This document shows, in pieces, positions 35,046 through 48,567 of a DNA stretch of 64,000 bases. Position 1 is the stretch's first letter, and each line of letters starts with the position of its first letter. The position numbers and the translations under genes were made by a program. The DNA comes from Cannabis sativa (taxonomy: Eukaryota; Streptophyta; Magnoliopsida; Rosales; Cannabaceae). The notes beneath the pieces were generated by a model. That model was not told the origin of the DNA and did not search any database. It was given only the letters and a program-made list of their open reading frames with translations. The stretch covers positions 36,135,660-36,199,659 of the forward strand of contig NC_083601.1 in NCBI RefSeq assembly GCF_029168945.1. The letters are read 5' to 3'.

Positions 35046-38000
35046 CAGTTTCAATAACAAATTTATGAGAATTTTGTATAGTTTTTCAAAGAGATTTATG
35101 AGAATTTTGTGCATTTTTCTATTAAAAATAAAAATTGGGATAGGCCAATGCCCTCCTTACCGTTTGGCAATGAATTCGTAGCTAGCTCATCGCCTCATCC
35201 AAATGCATCGCCGACAATGTGAAATTTGAGTAAGCGAAGTATATAACAAAAATGCCCAACCAAAATTCTCATAATTAACGCAAGGTGATCTTAAGTATAA
35301 CAGCATTATTACATAAATACACCCAAAAGGGTTAAAAACCATACACCCAGATAAAATAAGACTAGAAAACTAAAACATGACACCGTGCGCTGGCGCACTA
35401 AATGATTTTAACATTTATATTATAGTGCAAGAAGGAGGCTAAACTATACGTGCATTTTGATTATTAATTATTAACTAAATCATATGTTAATTTTGTTTTA
35501 AAAAAAAAATCATATGTTATTTTTTCTCTGCCACGCAGTAATCAATAAGGATATGTACTATAACAAATATCAAACTAGAATTATTAGATTGATAAAATAA
35601 AGAGAAAATCATTACTTTCTTCCTCTCTTCACAACAAAAATCAAGAAAATCGTTGTCTCCTCTCAGATAGACACTTTCCCATCTTTATTTCCTATACGAA
35701 TAAGTGAAATTGAAATCAGGAAAATTTTACCCCTATAAAATCCATTGATATATGATTTTCTGTCTATAAAATATATTCTTTTTTTTCGGTACTGCATTGC
35801 CTGTGAATAGTGCAGTACAAAACCTGTTGTAACTATTAATCGCAGATTAATAGGGAAAAAAACTTGTTGTCGTTAAAGAAGAAAAAACTGACACGTACTA
35901 AATTACTAATACGTGCTTATCAATCGAGCACATTTGTCATTGTTACTCCTTTTGACGCACTTGTTACAAATTAATCTTATATTACAATAATTAATAAGAC
36001 TTAAAAAAAATTGCAGAAATAATAAGCGATCCTTGTTGAGTTGATGTTGCTGTATATGCATGTATTAAAAAAAAAAAAAACTTATTTTTGTTTATGTATC
36101 ATTTTGTAGTTTATTTTATGAAAAAACATAACACCCATTATAAATAATGAGAAATTTGTTTGAAAATATGATTTTTTTTAAATATACCACACAATTAAAA
36201 ATAGGATATCTTTATATATTTTTAATTTTTTTTCTACTAAAAATATTTTTATATTTCAAAAAAGTCTCTTTCTCTAACTCTATCTCACTTTAATTAAGTC
36301 TCACCGTCTTCCATCTAAGACCCCGAATTAACATACTTTTTAAATATGAATGCCAAATTTCCCATGTTAATCTCAGAGATTATTTCACAAATACATAAAA
36401 ATAACAAAAAATTATAAACAACGAAATTTTAAATATCTTTTAATATATTTTTATGTTGTATTTTTATTAATTTGGTGTTGATTTTTATTTTGTATATTAT
36501 TTTTTGTTATTTTAATATTACTTGGATGTCATTTTTTTACTTCTATGTAATTATTTTATTATTTTTGTATTATTTTTATATGATAATGTAAAAATATAAA
36601 AAGAAAATCTTTGAAAGTTAAAAAAAATAGTAACCCCTAATCATATGGTTATGGACTCGTGGACTTTGTTAGGAAAGTTGTAAAAGGCCGAGAACGTGGG
36701 CCGCCAATCTGTGGGCTATGTAGTTCTTCTCTTTTTTCATTTTTCATTTTTCTTTTCTTTTTTAAGGAAAAAAAAAAAGAATTTATCGGTCGAGGTGGGA
36801 GTGTTACTGTGTCAAAGTGTGGCACCACATTGTTTTGTTTTCACATTTTATTTTATTTGTTGATTAGTTTATTTTATTAAAGCATCTTTATTTTATTTTT
36901 TTGATCTAAATTCAAATATCTTTGTTTATATTAATTCATGCAATTGGTTGGTAAACCAAAATTATATGTGAGCTCTGACCAGTGACCAGTGACCACTCGA
37001 CATATATAGATATTAATGTAAAAATATTATAATTAAGTGTTAGAAATATGTATGTAATATTGCTTAAAAATAAAAAAATAAACATAAGCATATGTTATAA
37101 GAGGTAAAGATGAAAATAATACAATTATATAATTAATTGAAATAATAATCAAAATAAGGTAATTTCATTTTTGTATATCATCATATTATAGTATGTCCTT
37201 AAGATATATAATTAGGACCGGTAATGGAAGATTACTAACGGTGTTTGTCTTCCAAGATAAAACGGTCTATGAGCATCATCATCTGAACATCTTGCTTCTA
37301 TTCCCATTGAACTCGATATAAATGCCTAAAAGATAACTCACAAATTTGATTACAAAATGAAAAAACTCTTTAAACAATTCTACCAAGAACAAGAGAATTT
37401 TGCAAAGCTTGAGAGGAACAAAGAATTTAAAAATCATTAGAATGATCGTGTCTAAAAAAAATTATAATTATAATCTCATTAATCAAGTACTGATATATTT
37501 AATCCCTTGTCGATGTAAAAATGCATCTAAAAAAAATATTTTATCAGCACAATACTTAAAATCTCATTTAGTGATGGTAATAAATACTTAATAATGAACC
37601 AAATAAATTTGGGTAACTACCTAACTAATTAAAAATTAAATCCTCCAACATGATCATAATGGTTTTTGTGTCATGTGCTAACTAAAGGGTGAATAATAAT
37701 AGGCTATTATCCTCCAAAACAACTCGTTTAATTATGAAAATGTAGTCACTGGATCTTGAATGATGTTTGCACAACTAGTTGGGAATTCATATGCTTATAT
37801 ATGTTGTATTAAATAAATAGGAGTGTTATTATTTTATTTTATTTTCAGAAATGCATGACATATGGATGTGTGTTTTGTCTCACAATGTGTGAGTAAATTG
37901 TAAAATATATATTACCAAAATCTTAATCTTTAGAGTTTCAGTAATTTGAGTAATTAATGCACTATGAATCTATCTTAATGTCGGCCCATGATAGTGTTGG

Positions 38001-38716
38001 AGGTGTTCCAAGTGGGTGTTAATTAAGTACGTCTTCCTATACAAGTCCATATCTTTGAAAAAACAAGTTTAGTATTATACAAAACATATTAAAAAAAATA
38101 TATATGCCCTAACACTTCTCGTACATGACCAATAGAATGGCAAACTATCTCGTTGAAGAATCTGTTGATGGAATTGTTGGCATATATACTAAATCACATA
38201 ATAAGCTAATCTCATCTCACGTGCGCCCTACCTACAACATCATTGTATTAACTTATCATTTGGAGTTAGATCTTTGAGTGAATGAAAAGTAACCTTTGAA
38301 TTTTGCAACTCGGTATTCTTCTTGCATGGGAATTGAATAAGCACGAGTGTTCCCTTTTTGTTAAAAAAAAAAAGGCAAAACAAAACTCCCGCATTACTGG
38401 GAATTTGAATATCCTGGGTGGGTAGTTCACAAACAGACAAATTTCGAGGACATGATCGTAAATAAACATGAAGAAGAGGGGCATTTTTTTGGTTAAAAAA
38501 ACAAAAGGCAAAAGGCAGAGTGAAAATCCAAAACAGAGTCTGGTAGAGGAGAATCGTAGATGCTCCTTTGAATTGAAATTTTCATGAGTCGAGTAAAGTG
38601 AGTGACTAGTCTAGTCGTAACCCAAAAACGACATCTCACCGGAAACCAACTGCCAGCCGTTTGAAACAATTGAAATTCCGATTTAGCCCCTGGTGAAGCC
38701 CCAATTTTACAACACT
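35046..38716. other. AT-rich intergenic DNA, nothing recognised
   Basis: Long AT-rich stretch with homopolymer tracts. No transposon ends or protein-coding content could be recognised. The last few hundred bases should contain the promoter of the ANGUSTIFOLIA-like gene. Confidence 0.5.
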
Positions 38717-38724
38717 AAACCCTA
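38717..38724 (+). promoter_or_regulatory. Telobox upstream of AN-like gene
   Basis: AAACCCTA lies 90 bases upstream of the ATG. Such teloboxes are frequent near transcription starts of broadly expressed plant genes. It supports this as promoter or 5' leader sequence, though a chance match is possible. Confidence 0.4.
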
Positions 38725-38813
38725 GCCTACCACCCCATTTCTAACAAAACGCCAGGGACACAATCTGGGAAAGGGAAAAATATCACTACAGGGACCCCAA
38801 AACGACGACGTCG

Positions 38814-41800
38814 ATGAGCAGCGGTAGCAGGCTCAGATCCCCTGCGGCAATGCACCACCGTAGCAACCCTACGCCTTCTTCCTCTTCTTCTCTTCCCTTG
38901 GTCGTAACCCTCAATTGCATCGAAGACTGTGCCTTGGAGCATGAGTCATTGGCCGGCGTCGCTGCCGTCGAGCACGTCCCTCTCAGTCGCCTTGCCGACG
39001 GTAAGATCGAGTCTGCTGCTGCCGTCCTCCTCCACTCCCTTGCTTACCTACCACGGGCCGCCCAGCGACGCCTCCGTCCTTATCAGGTGATCTTATGCCT
39101 CGGCTCCGCCGATCGCTCCGTCGATTCTGCCCTTGCCTCTGACCTCGGACTCCGGCTCGTCCATGTCGACACTTCCCGTGCCGAGGAGATTGCTGATACT
39201 GTCATGGCGCTCGCACTTGGCTTGCTGCGCCGGACGCACCTTCTATCGCGCCACACTCTCTCGGCTTCAGGATGGCTCGGTTCGGTCCAGCCACTCTGCC
39301 GTGGGATGAGGCGATGTCGTGGCCTCGTTTTGGGGATCGTTGGTAGATCTGCGTCGGCTCGATCTCTGGCTACTAGGAGTTTGGCTTTCAAGATGAGTGT
39401 GCTCTATTTCGATGCTCCAGAGGTACGATTTTGCAATATTCTTTCTAAATCTTCCATCAATCCAATTCAAATTCAATACCAGTCTTTGGTTCTTGCTACA
39501 AATAAGCTTCATTTTCAGCATAGTTTAGTAACCTATGTGTGTTAATATGAATAATGTAGATTTTGTATATCAAATGAAATGAAGAAGAATGTCTTTTGTT
39601 CTTGTTTATGGAAATTGTAGTATAGAAATGAGAATAACGATTATTTATTTTTTCATTCCAATGTATGATCCCCAAGTTTGAATTCGTCTAAGTTAAATGA
39701 CTTTCATATGATTCTACTCTTTTTGTTTGTGATTTCATATTCAATTGGATGATAAGTTAAAATGACCTCATTGAATGGAAACTGACTTGGTTGTTTTCGC
39801 CTATCCGTGGTCTGTGCATCTATTTGAGAATACTATTTGTTGAACTTGGTTTTGTTTTTTAATTATGTCTTTTTGTTAAACACACTCAAACAGGGGACTG
39901 AAAGCGTCAGGAGGTCTAAAATAAACTTTCCTTCTGCGGCCAGAAGAATGGATACTCTTAATGATTTACTTGCTGCAAGTGACCTTGTTTCTCTTCACTG
40001 TGCTTTGACAAATGAAACGATTCAGATTATTAATGCCGAATGCTTGCAACACATAAAGCCTGGTACTTTTTTTGTATTTTTATCATTTTGTTGGAGATCG
40101 GGTGAATTGAACGCTGTTTGGGTTCTTTTCTTTCCAGTGGTATGACTCCTCCCCTTCTTCTACAGGGGCATTTCTTGTAAACACTGGTAGTAGTCAGTTG
40201 TTAGATGATTGTGCTGTCAAGCAGCTTTTAATTGATGGAACCCTTGCTGGTTGTGCTCTGGATGGTGCTGAAGGGCCTCAGTGGATGGAAGCATGGGTAT
40301 GCTGAGTAGTTATGTTCGATTAATTTATTTAGCAAATGTATTTCTTTTAAGAATCTAAAGACGATTATTATCTGCTCTAATTTCCCACTTGTTGAATAAC
40401 AATTATAGTCACTTACTTCTATCCTCGTTTTTCATTCGTCATCTTTCCATGTTTTCAGTCATGGTTGATTTCTCATTTGTTCCCTCCATAAAATACGAGG
40501 CTTTTTATCATCAGTCAACTATGATTCCTTGATATCTAAGTTTGACTTTGTATTATGAGGTAAATGTGTATTAAGTTTAATATATAATCACATATTTCTT
40601 CAGGTAAAGGAAATGCCCAATGTTTTGATACTTCCTCGAAGTGCAGATTACAGTGAAGAAGTCTGGATGGAGATAAGGGATAAAGCTATCTCCATATTGC
40701 AGACATTCTTCTTCCAGGGGATTGTTCCAAAAAATGCCATTTCGGATGAAGAGGAAGAGGAAACAAGTGAAATCACTGAAAATGAAGCATATGATAAGAA
40801 AGATGGAAGTCTATTACAAGACTCACTTGTTGAGCAGTTAACTAATGTCATTCAAGTAACTCCAGAAAGCTCCCACAACAAAGTTGCTAAAGAGCCAAAA
40901 GAGACAATGCAGGCCCAGGGTTCAGGACTGTCTCAAAATACTGCCTCTCGATCTGATGGTAGGCGCAGTAGGTCTGGGAAGAAAGCCAAAAAGAGGCACA
41001 CACGCCAAAAGTCCTGGCAAAAATTAGAGGATCCTTCTGCCCCAGAAAAGGAGAGTACCTCACATCGAGATGATGATACTGCTATGAGTGGAACAGATCA
41101 AGCTCTGAGTTCTAGTTCTAGGTTTGCATCTCCTGCGGACTCTAGAAATAGGAAAACTACAGTGGAATCAATTCAAGAATCACCTTCCAGCCAGCTTGCA
41201 AAATCAATCAAGAGGCTTAGTGGAAAACCAGCTGAGCTTTTGAAAGATGGGTATGTTGTAGCCCTATATGCAAGAGATCGTCCTGCTCTTCATGTATCCA
41301 GACAAAGAGCTAAAGGTGGCGGTTGGTTCTTAGATACAATGTCTGGTGTAACAAAAAGGGATCCTGCAGCGCAGTTTCTTGTTGCTTCAAGAAGCAAGGT
41401 TTTGCTCATAATAATTTCCCTATCTTCTAATAAAAATTGTAGCCTTTTGTTATTTTTTATTATGTAGTCAGCATAGCTTTGATTTGTTCACTCTCCAGCT
41501 GCTTATCTGATATATTATACAAATCGCACTTGTGTAGGATACAATTGGGCTACGATCATTTGCCGCTGGTGGAAAATTATTGCAGGTTATTGTAATTTGT
41601 TATTGAATTGGCAGTTGGCTTCTTATTAAGAAACACTGTCGGAGTCTTATATAAATACTTATCGTTAATCTGACAACCTGCCCTGGTTAATTATTATTTT
41701 CATGTAGTGCGATAGCTAACTCAGCTTCTAATTTCACCTCACAGATTAATAGAAGAATGGAATTTGTGTTTGCAAGTCACAGCTTTGATGTTTGGGAAAG

Positions 41801-42569
41801 TTGGATGTTAGAAGGTTCTTTGGAGGAGTGCAAACTGGTTAACTGTAGAAATCCACTGGTAAGTTGCACTATGATAGTTTATGAACTTTTAAGTATGTTG
41901 CCTTCTCCCAAAATTTTTGAACCTTTATTTGTGGGAGTGTCATCGGCCCATAGTTTAATTCCCTCTTTAACCATGGAGCTAAGGTCTTGAGGTTTTACAT
42001 TCGTGTTCATGTCAGGCATTCAATTGTCTGATCTGTTTGTTCTGCCTTGAAAACTGTTTGAGTCCTGGTACTCTTAAAGTGCTTGTTCTGATAGTTAAGT
42101 GAGCAGTTCCAACTTCCAAATGGGGGACTCAGTTTCGGATGCCTGAAATTGAACAGTTCCTCTTGAAATCTTCTCAAGTAATAATAATTTAAATTTAGAA
42201 CTACACCACAGCTTATGGGCTTTCTTGATGCATTATTTTCCTCATCTGGATACATTGAACTGTTTAAAATTTGTCTTGTTTTTGATTCCATTTTCAATTC
42301 TAAAAAGCTCACTAATAGACAGAATTACATTTATTGACCCTTTTCACTTTCAAACTGATGCTTTACACCAAGAGACATTACAATGATTATGAACTTTGTT
42401 GGATCATAGTGAATCGAAGAATCTTCTTACCCTCTTTACTATCCTTACCGTACTATGATTACCTTCTGATTTCCATAATCAATGCAAACTGTAGGCTGTT
42501 TTGGATGTCAGCATAGAGATTCTGGCAGCAGTCGGTGATGACGATGGAGTCACTCGCTGGCTCGATTAG
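38814..42569 (+). CDS. AN: ANGUSTIFOLIA, plant CtBP-like protein
   Basis: Seven exons with GT-AG borders and consistent phase: 38814-39422, 39894-40062, 40166-40296, 40604-41398, 41538-41585, 41745-41858, 42495-42569. The product is 646 aa, close to the usual length of about 640. Residues 1-320 are a 2-hydroxyacid dehydrogenase-like fold with a nucleotide-binding motif GIVGRS near residue 174. The catalytic Arg and His of active dehydrogenases are replaced (NTGSSQ and LPRSADYS), as expected for this family. An LxCxD-like motif (LNCIED) lies near the N-terminus. A basic nuclear-localisation stretch RRSRSGKKAKKRH is near residue 420, after an acidic/Ser-rich segment, and a conserved C-terminal domain ends GVTRWLD. 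In Arabidopsis AN controls polar cell expansion and leaf shape, with reported nuclear and trans-Golgi-associated roles. No break is visible, so the gene looks functional. Confidence 0.95.
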
Positions 42570-44048
42570 ATTCAAAAGGTGAGAGAAGCCTGACATTTTT
42601 GTTTAACCTTTTTACATGTGGTTTGTATTAGTTCAAGACAGCTTGAAAGTTTTAACTTGTAAATCATTCCTTTGTTTTGATTTTCTCTTTTTCATTTCCT
42701 ATCTTATAATTTTTATCTTCATCAGTTCTGTAAGACAATATTATTTTCCTGGTGGGTTATTTGGCCTCCTGATGAAGTGAATGTACTCGTATTATTATAC
42801 AACAGATACTGACTTCCCATTGTTTAGTGTTCACCCTTCGTCAATGACATTAAATGAAAGGAAAGGAAAACTATAAAAATTTGAAAATTATTGTCTTTGT
42901 TGAATTGGTTAAGACTAAATTGAGTGAATTTAAATATTTAGGGTGCTATTGAAAGTAACTGAAATAATTACACTGCATAATTTTAAAATAAAAGATTATT
43001 TGGATGTAAGTGGTAATTAAATCTGAATTGTTATTGTTATATTTACCAAAACAATTGGTAACTACACAATAAATAAATATTGTACAATATTTTAATTTTT
43101 ATTTATTTATTTTGAATATAATAACCAATTTTATTACTTAAAAAATCAAATAATACATTGCTTATTAAATAAGGGAGAAATTTCTTCCAACCAATATTTA
43201 ATATAATAATTACTATTATAATATAACAAATATTTAATATACTTAGATAAATTTTGTTGACGCAGCTTTTTGTCTACTGATCTAAGAAAATCGTAAAAAT
43301 AAAGAGAACTACGGTGAATTAATTTGACTAATAAAACTACAATAAATTAAATACATACCAGGAATTTATAGTAGTTTACCCTCATGTTGCGATGGTAATG
43401 GGGCTGCGTTTACTTTTTATTTTTATTGATTAGATCTGACACACCAGAGTTATATTCTCAAGAGTGTGGATAAAAATATAGCAAAGGATTTCTAAGTAAA
43501 ATCTTAATCGAGATTTATGAATATAAGATTCATGGGAGACTTAATATTCATAAATCTGATTTAAATTAGTGGTTGTAAGATTCTTGGTAATAATAAACCA
43601 ATAAAATGTAAAGAAATGTGTGTATCAATGGTGTTTTGAGGTCTAGTGTCGACTAAGTATGGTGTTTTGTAACAGGCTGAAAAATTTAGGAAAACAATGA
43701 TAAATATGTCATAGTTCGAGAGGCAAAAATCTTAAATAGTCTTAATACTATCATGATAAATAATATTACATTAATTTCAAAATATAACATTTTTTTTATA
43801 TGTTTGTATATATATTAGTCTCTAGGTAAAATTACAAATTTTCCTCTAACATATAACAATATTTTTTCCGTCATTAATTTTGAATCCTATAACTAATTAA
43901 TATTTATTTAGTTACAATAGGATTAGTTAGAACACGGTATAGTTAAAATAGCTAAAAGGTCAATTATTTAACTACGAGGTAAAAAAAATTATAAAAAAAT
44001 GTAATTCTATCAAATGAGCTATTATTTTTATTTATTTTTTTTATGTTT
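42570..44048. other. AN 3' flank and AT-rich DNA
   Basis: The first few hundred bases are the probable 3' UTR of the AN-like gene. I could not fix the poly(A) site. The rest is AT-rich. A segment near 43260-43460 has repeat-like character but no paired ends were found. Confidence 0.5.
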
Positions 44049-44186
44049 GTTCTGATACTATGTTAAAATTTAAGATAATGTGAATGAGGTTCCATCTCAA
44101 AATCAATTGATAACGGGAGGAGTAGCCCATCAATCTTATATATTCTATTATCTTTCCACACATTAATAATGTAAAACTCTCTAACA
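44049..44186 (-). repeat. Short LTR plus degenerate primer site (TRIM-like scrap)
   Basis: On the minus strand a 126-bp unit runs from TGTTAGAGAG (44186) to TTTTAACA (44061), immediately followed by TAGTATCAGAAC, a degenerate form of the TGGTATCAGAGC primer site. Short LTR size and primer position fit a TRIM or small copia element. No second LTR was seen to the left. Confidence 0.5.
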
Positions 44187-44403
44187 CCGTTTGAAATTTA
44201 AGAAGTAGCGATTAATAATATTTTATAATAATTATTAAATTATAATACGTAGATCTTAATTAATGTTATAATTTTTTATTGTAATTTTCAAAGTATTTAT
44301 ATAATAAGAAAAAATATTTTTTTTAATAAAAATGAATTATTCAACATCTAATAATTAATGTAAGGTTATTAACTAACATTAACACAAAATATTCAAAAGT
44401 TGA

Positions 44404-45206
44404 TTGGGACCGGCCATAGGAAGGGGGATTATATGTTTTGGATGAATTGAGATTACCAGTATATGCAGCTCCTAGTGTTGATTTGTCTTCTTTTTGTTTG
44501 TCTCCTTAGTCTTCTAGTTTTTATTTGTGGCACTCTTGCCTTGGTTATGTTTCACAGTCTCCTTTAAACTTTTTAGCTTCTAAAGGAACTTTAGGAAATT
44601 TGCAACCTCATAATATTTTTAATTGTAGTGGATGTAAACTTACAAAATTTACTGCTTTACATTTCAATAAAAGTACAACTTGTTCTTTGTACCATTTGAT
44701 TTTGTACACTCTGATGTGTGGGAACCCTTTCCTGTTGTTAGAAAAGAGAATTCTCGGTACTGTGTTTCTTTTATTTATGATCACACTCGTTTTTGTTAGT
44801 TTTTCTTATGAAACATCGTTCTGACTTTTATAGTATTTATGATCGTTTTTGAACTTATGTAAAAACTCAACATGATGTTGTAATGTTTTAGATGTGATCA
44901 AGATGGTGAGTATACTTTAAATAAATTTATTGATTCACTTACCTTAGATGGCACTGTGTATCAAACTTCTTCTACTGATACACCTAAACAAAATGGTATG
45001 GCTGAAAAAAAGTATAGGCACATTATTGAAATTGCTCGTTCTCTTTTGTGGTCATCTTCTATTCCTTGTTAGTTTTGGGGGGAGGCAGTTCTAACTGCAA
45101 TTCACCTAATTTATATGATTCTGTCTTCTATCATTTAGGTTTGTATCCTTTTGAAAAACTATATGGTTGTATTCTTGATTAATCTTCTTTAAGAGTCTTT
45201 GGTTCT
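44404..45206 (+). pseudogene. Copia pol, 5' part (GAG-pre-integrase and integrase), decayed
   Basis: Begins inside pol with the pre-integrase segment (GGLYVLDEL, then the WH...LG zinc-binding start near 44527) and continues into the copia integrase core (DTPKQNGMAE near 44980). It carries several stops and frameshifts. Gag and protease are absent upstream. The piece ends at 45206, where an Athila-like element is inserted, and resumes at 53184 after the duplicated GTTCT. Removing the insert and one duplication keeps the frame open across the junction. Confidence 0.88.
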
Positions 45207-46737
45207 TGATAACTCTATGTTATAGAGTTAATTTTTATGCTTTTAAACTAAAGTATTGTGAGGAGAGTAGTGAAAATGTGTTTATTTTGCTTAATTTTAA
45301 TTAGTTTTAGTGTTATTTTCTATTTAGTAATCTAACCTTTAAGTTTTGTAAATATTGATATTGTTGGGTGTGTTTTTCCAATTAACTGTGCTTATTTTGT
45401 TGAAAAAGGAGGAATTAAATTGATAGGTAAAAGAAAAAGAAGCAAGGAAGAAAAGAACCTGAAAAGCAGGTGATTGCTGAAGCAATGTCTTTGAAGTGAA
45501 TTCGGCATCTGGCGATGACGTGGAAACACGAATTTCACTTATCCACCTCGGCAACTTCGGTCCGGTCACTCAAATTGCACCAAGCCGGTGACGTGGAAGA
45601 AAGGGGTCTAACCCTAGTGGGCCAAAGTGGAAAAGTTTGGGCTTCTATTTTGGGGTATGAAGTTTGTACCCTAAAAACCCAACAACAAAAGAGAAGGAAA
45701 AGGGAGTACACCATAATCATCTTCATCATCTTGGACTGGACAGTACTTGAGCAGCTGCATTTTTTTTATGGAGGAGCTTTAATTGCAGCAGGAAGTACAC
45801 GAAGAAGAAAGAAGAGGGGACCAAGCCTAGTGTTTGAATTTTCTTTTACCCTTTCTTGATAGTCTTCTTTATTTTTCTCTTTGTTATTGTTGTTTGTACT
45901 TAGTATTCAAAACTTCTTGAGATTGTAAAATTGGGCAGCAGCCATGGATGAAGTATTTTTAGCTTGGATTTTATCTTTTTATTTGAATATGAGCTAAGCT
46001 TTTGAGGCTTGAATGACTATGAACTTCTAAGTTGGGTATGATTAAATTTTAAGCTTACTTTAGCATTTGTTTGCCTTTGTTCATTCAAGTGAGTTTCATT
46101 TTAATTGATTGTTGTTTCTTGGCCATGAATAACAATTTGCTAAGCTAGATCTTGTCTTGGAAGGGCTAGATCTAGTAGTTCAACAGATAATGAAGCAAGT
46201 GAAAACCTAGATTTAGGCTTTTCTTTGTAAGTGGATAGGAATATTTCATTTACCTTGCATAACTTACCAAATGAATGCTTGAATGGTGTCTGTATTTGGT
46301 TTAATATAGGAATATATTAAGCTAAATGGTAGAATTAAAGTTGTGAGTGTTGGAAAATTCTCACAAGCACAGAGGAATTTGTTGTTATCTCTGTGCGGAA
46401 TGCTTTGAGTAATCTTTGAACCAATCTTTGTCTTATTTGTAAAAAAACACGACTAGAAGGAATTAGTTATTCAAGCCATTTTGCCATATTATATTTTTTA
46501 TCTTGCGACCAATTTGTTTTCTAGCGACGGTAGTTTTAATTTTAGCAAGTTTAATTCTTGTCAATTTTAATTTTGAATCATTACTCAACCATTTACATAT
46601 TATTTCTTTTTATTTTAAGTTGTAATTAGTTGATTTTATATCGAAACTTTGTTTGCACGATCCTGTGGAGACGATCTTACTTATCACTTTATTACTTGTG
46701 TATTTGCGTATACTTGCGTATATAATTTTTCACAACA
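45207..46737 (+). repeat. 5' LTR of Athila-like element
   Basis: 1531 bp, TGATAAC to CACAACA. It is near-identical to the 3' LTR except for about a dozen small scrambled patches. It contains two TGACGTGG sites (near 45514 and 45589), ACGT-core motifs of the kind bound by bZIP factors. Short open frames inside it are repeat artefacts present in both LTRs. Confidence 0.93.
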
Positions 46738-46770
46738 AGTTTTTGGCTTGAATTCTTAGGGATTGAAACT
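46738..46770 (+). other. Aberrant primer binding region
   Basis: The sequence after the LTR is AGTTTTTGGC followed by TTGAATTCTTA and then GGGATTG. Athila-type elements normally have TGGCGCC...GGGGATTG here, matching tRNA-Asp. The flanks TTTTTGGC and GGGATTG are kept, but the central GC-rich part is replaced. This is either a real mutation or a sequence error. Confidence 0.5.
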
Positions 46771-46875
46771 AAAAATTGTGTATTATCAACTATTTTGCAA
46801 TTTATTTTACGGTTTAAAGTTTTAATCCTATTTTGGTGCGCTTTGAATTTTTCTTTTCGGAGTGTAATCTAGTGT

Positions 46876-48230
46876 ATGAACGAGCAAGAAGAAGACCTTG
46901 AACTTGCTCCTATTGACCCCGAAATTGAAGGCACTTTCAGACAAAGGAGGAAGGAACAAAAGGCTAAAAAACGCTGCAATATGGCCGATGGGTTTGAAGT
47001 GGAGGTGCTCATAATGAAGCCAATCCTATTGCTTTGGTAGATGATAGAGCCGAGCAATAAGAGAGTATGCAGCCCTATGTTCAATGAGCTAAATCCGGGT
47101 ATTGTGAGACCGAAATCCAAGCACCTCACTTTGAGCTCAGCACTTGTCATGTTTCAAATGCTCCAAACGGTTGGTCAATTTGGTGGGTCGCCAACGGAAG
47201 ATCCTCGCTCCATATTCGCTCATTTTTGGAGGTGAGTGATTCTTTCAAGCTACAAGGAGTAAGTGAAGAGGCTTTAAGATTGAAGTTGTTCCCATTTTCC
47301 TTGAGGGATCGGGCTAGAGCATGGCTTAACACTCTTCCTCCGATTCGGTGACTAATTGGAATGACTTGGCTGAAAAATTCTTGAGAAAGTACTTTCCTCC
47401 AACAAGAAATGCAAAGTTTCGAAGCGAGATCATGTCCTTTCAACGCAGTTGGAAGATGAGACTACTAGTGATGCATGGGAAAGATTCGAGGAGTTGTTAA
47501 GGAAGTGCCCACACCATGGTATTCCTCATTGTATTCAACTTGAGACATTTTACAATGGTCTCAATGCGTCTAGGATGGTGTTGGATGCTTCGCTAATGGA
47601 GCCATTCTTTCCAAGTCTTACAATGAAGCTTTTGAGATTTTGGAAAGGATAGCTAGCAACAACTATCAATGGTCGAACTAATAGAGCTCTACAATGAAAA
47701 AGTAGCGGGTGTTCTTGAAGTAGATGCTTTGACCGCTCTAACCGCTCAAATGGCCTCGATGACCAACATTTTGAAGAATATGAATATGGGAGGGAAGTGT
47801 ACAACCAGTAGCTTGCCATTCAAAGGGCGAGAAATCTCTTGTGTGTATTGTGGTGATGGGCATACTTTTGAAAATTGCCCTTCAAATCCGGCTTCGGTTT
47901 GCTATGTGGGTAATCAAAACTTCAACCGCAACAACAATCCATACTCAAACTCCTACAATCCGGCATGGAAGCATCATCCGAACTTTTCATGGGGAGGTCG
48001 AGGGCAAGTTCAAGTGGAGCACGAGGACAAGGAAAGCAATCATTCCCGGGTTTTCTCAACAACCAAGACCTCGACAACCTCACCAACCTCGAGGCTCTCA
48101 AACTAGTTCTTTGGAGAGCTTAATGAGAGATTATATGGCCAAGAATGACGCTGTAATTCAAAGCCGGGCGGCATCTCTTCGGAATCTTGAAGTTCAATTG
48201 GGGCAATTGGCGATGATTTGAAGAATAGAC
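46876..48230 (+). pseudogene. Athila-like gag, frameshifted
   Basis: Starts at an ATG (MNEQEEDLELAPIDPEIEG). It continues with capsid motifs in shifting frames (LRLKLFPFSLRDRARAWL near 47275-47330) and a CCHC knuckle C-VY-C-GDG-H-TFEN-C near 47840, followed by an Asn/Trp-rich stretch. At least four frame changes or stops occur. It resembles the gag at 18915-21290 in order and motifs, but the sequence is clearly diverged. Confidence 0.85.
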
Positions 48231-48567
48231 CACGAGGCACCTTGCCTAGTGACACTTAGAAAATCAGAAGAGATGGCAAGGAACATTGCAAAGCGGTAAC
48301 CTTGAGAAGTGGAAAAATAATTGAGTCAAATGTGTTGACGGGCGAAAAGAGCCCTCTTCAATCGAAAAGAGGGAAATGAAGAAAAAACCGGCAACTTCGG
48401 CTAGTTGAAATTCCCAGATAGTTACGGCATCCGGTCGACGTGCAACAACTTGCAGAAAAGTCTTGCAAAAGCCACCTTACCATTTCCTCAACGGTTCGAA
48501 AACAAGATGATGGTCAATTCGGAGATTTCTTGATGTTCTAAAGCGGCTCCACATCAATATACCTTTA

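Noticed and set aside
38240..38511. Two overlapping minus-strand frames upstream of the AN-like gene
   Set aside because: Short, Phe-rich, no family resemblance, and located in the probable promoter region.
39083..39391. 102-codon minus-strand frame
   Set aside because: Antisense to AN exon 1.
45515..45859. 114-codon frame repeated at 51962-52309
   Set aside because: Lies within both LTRs of the Athila-like element; low-complexity end and different frame relations between copies.
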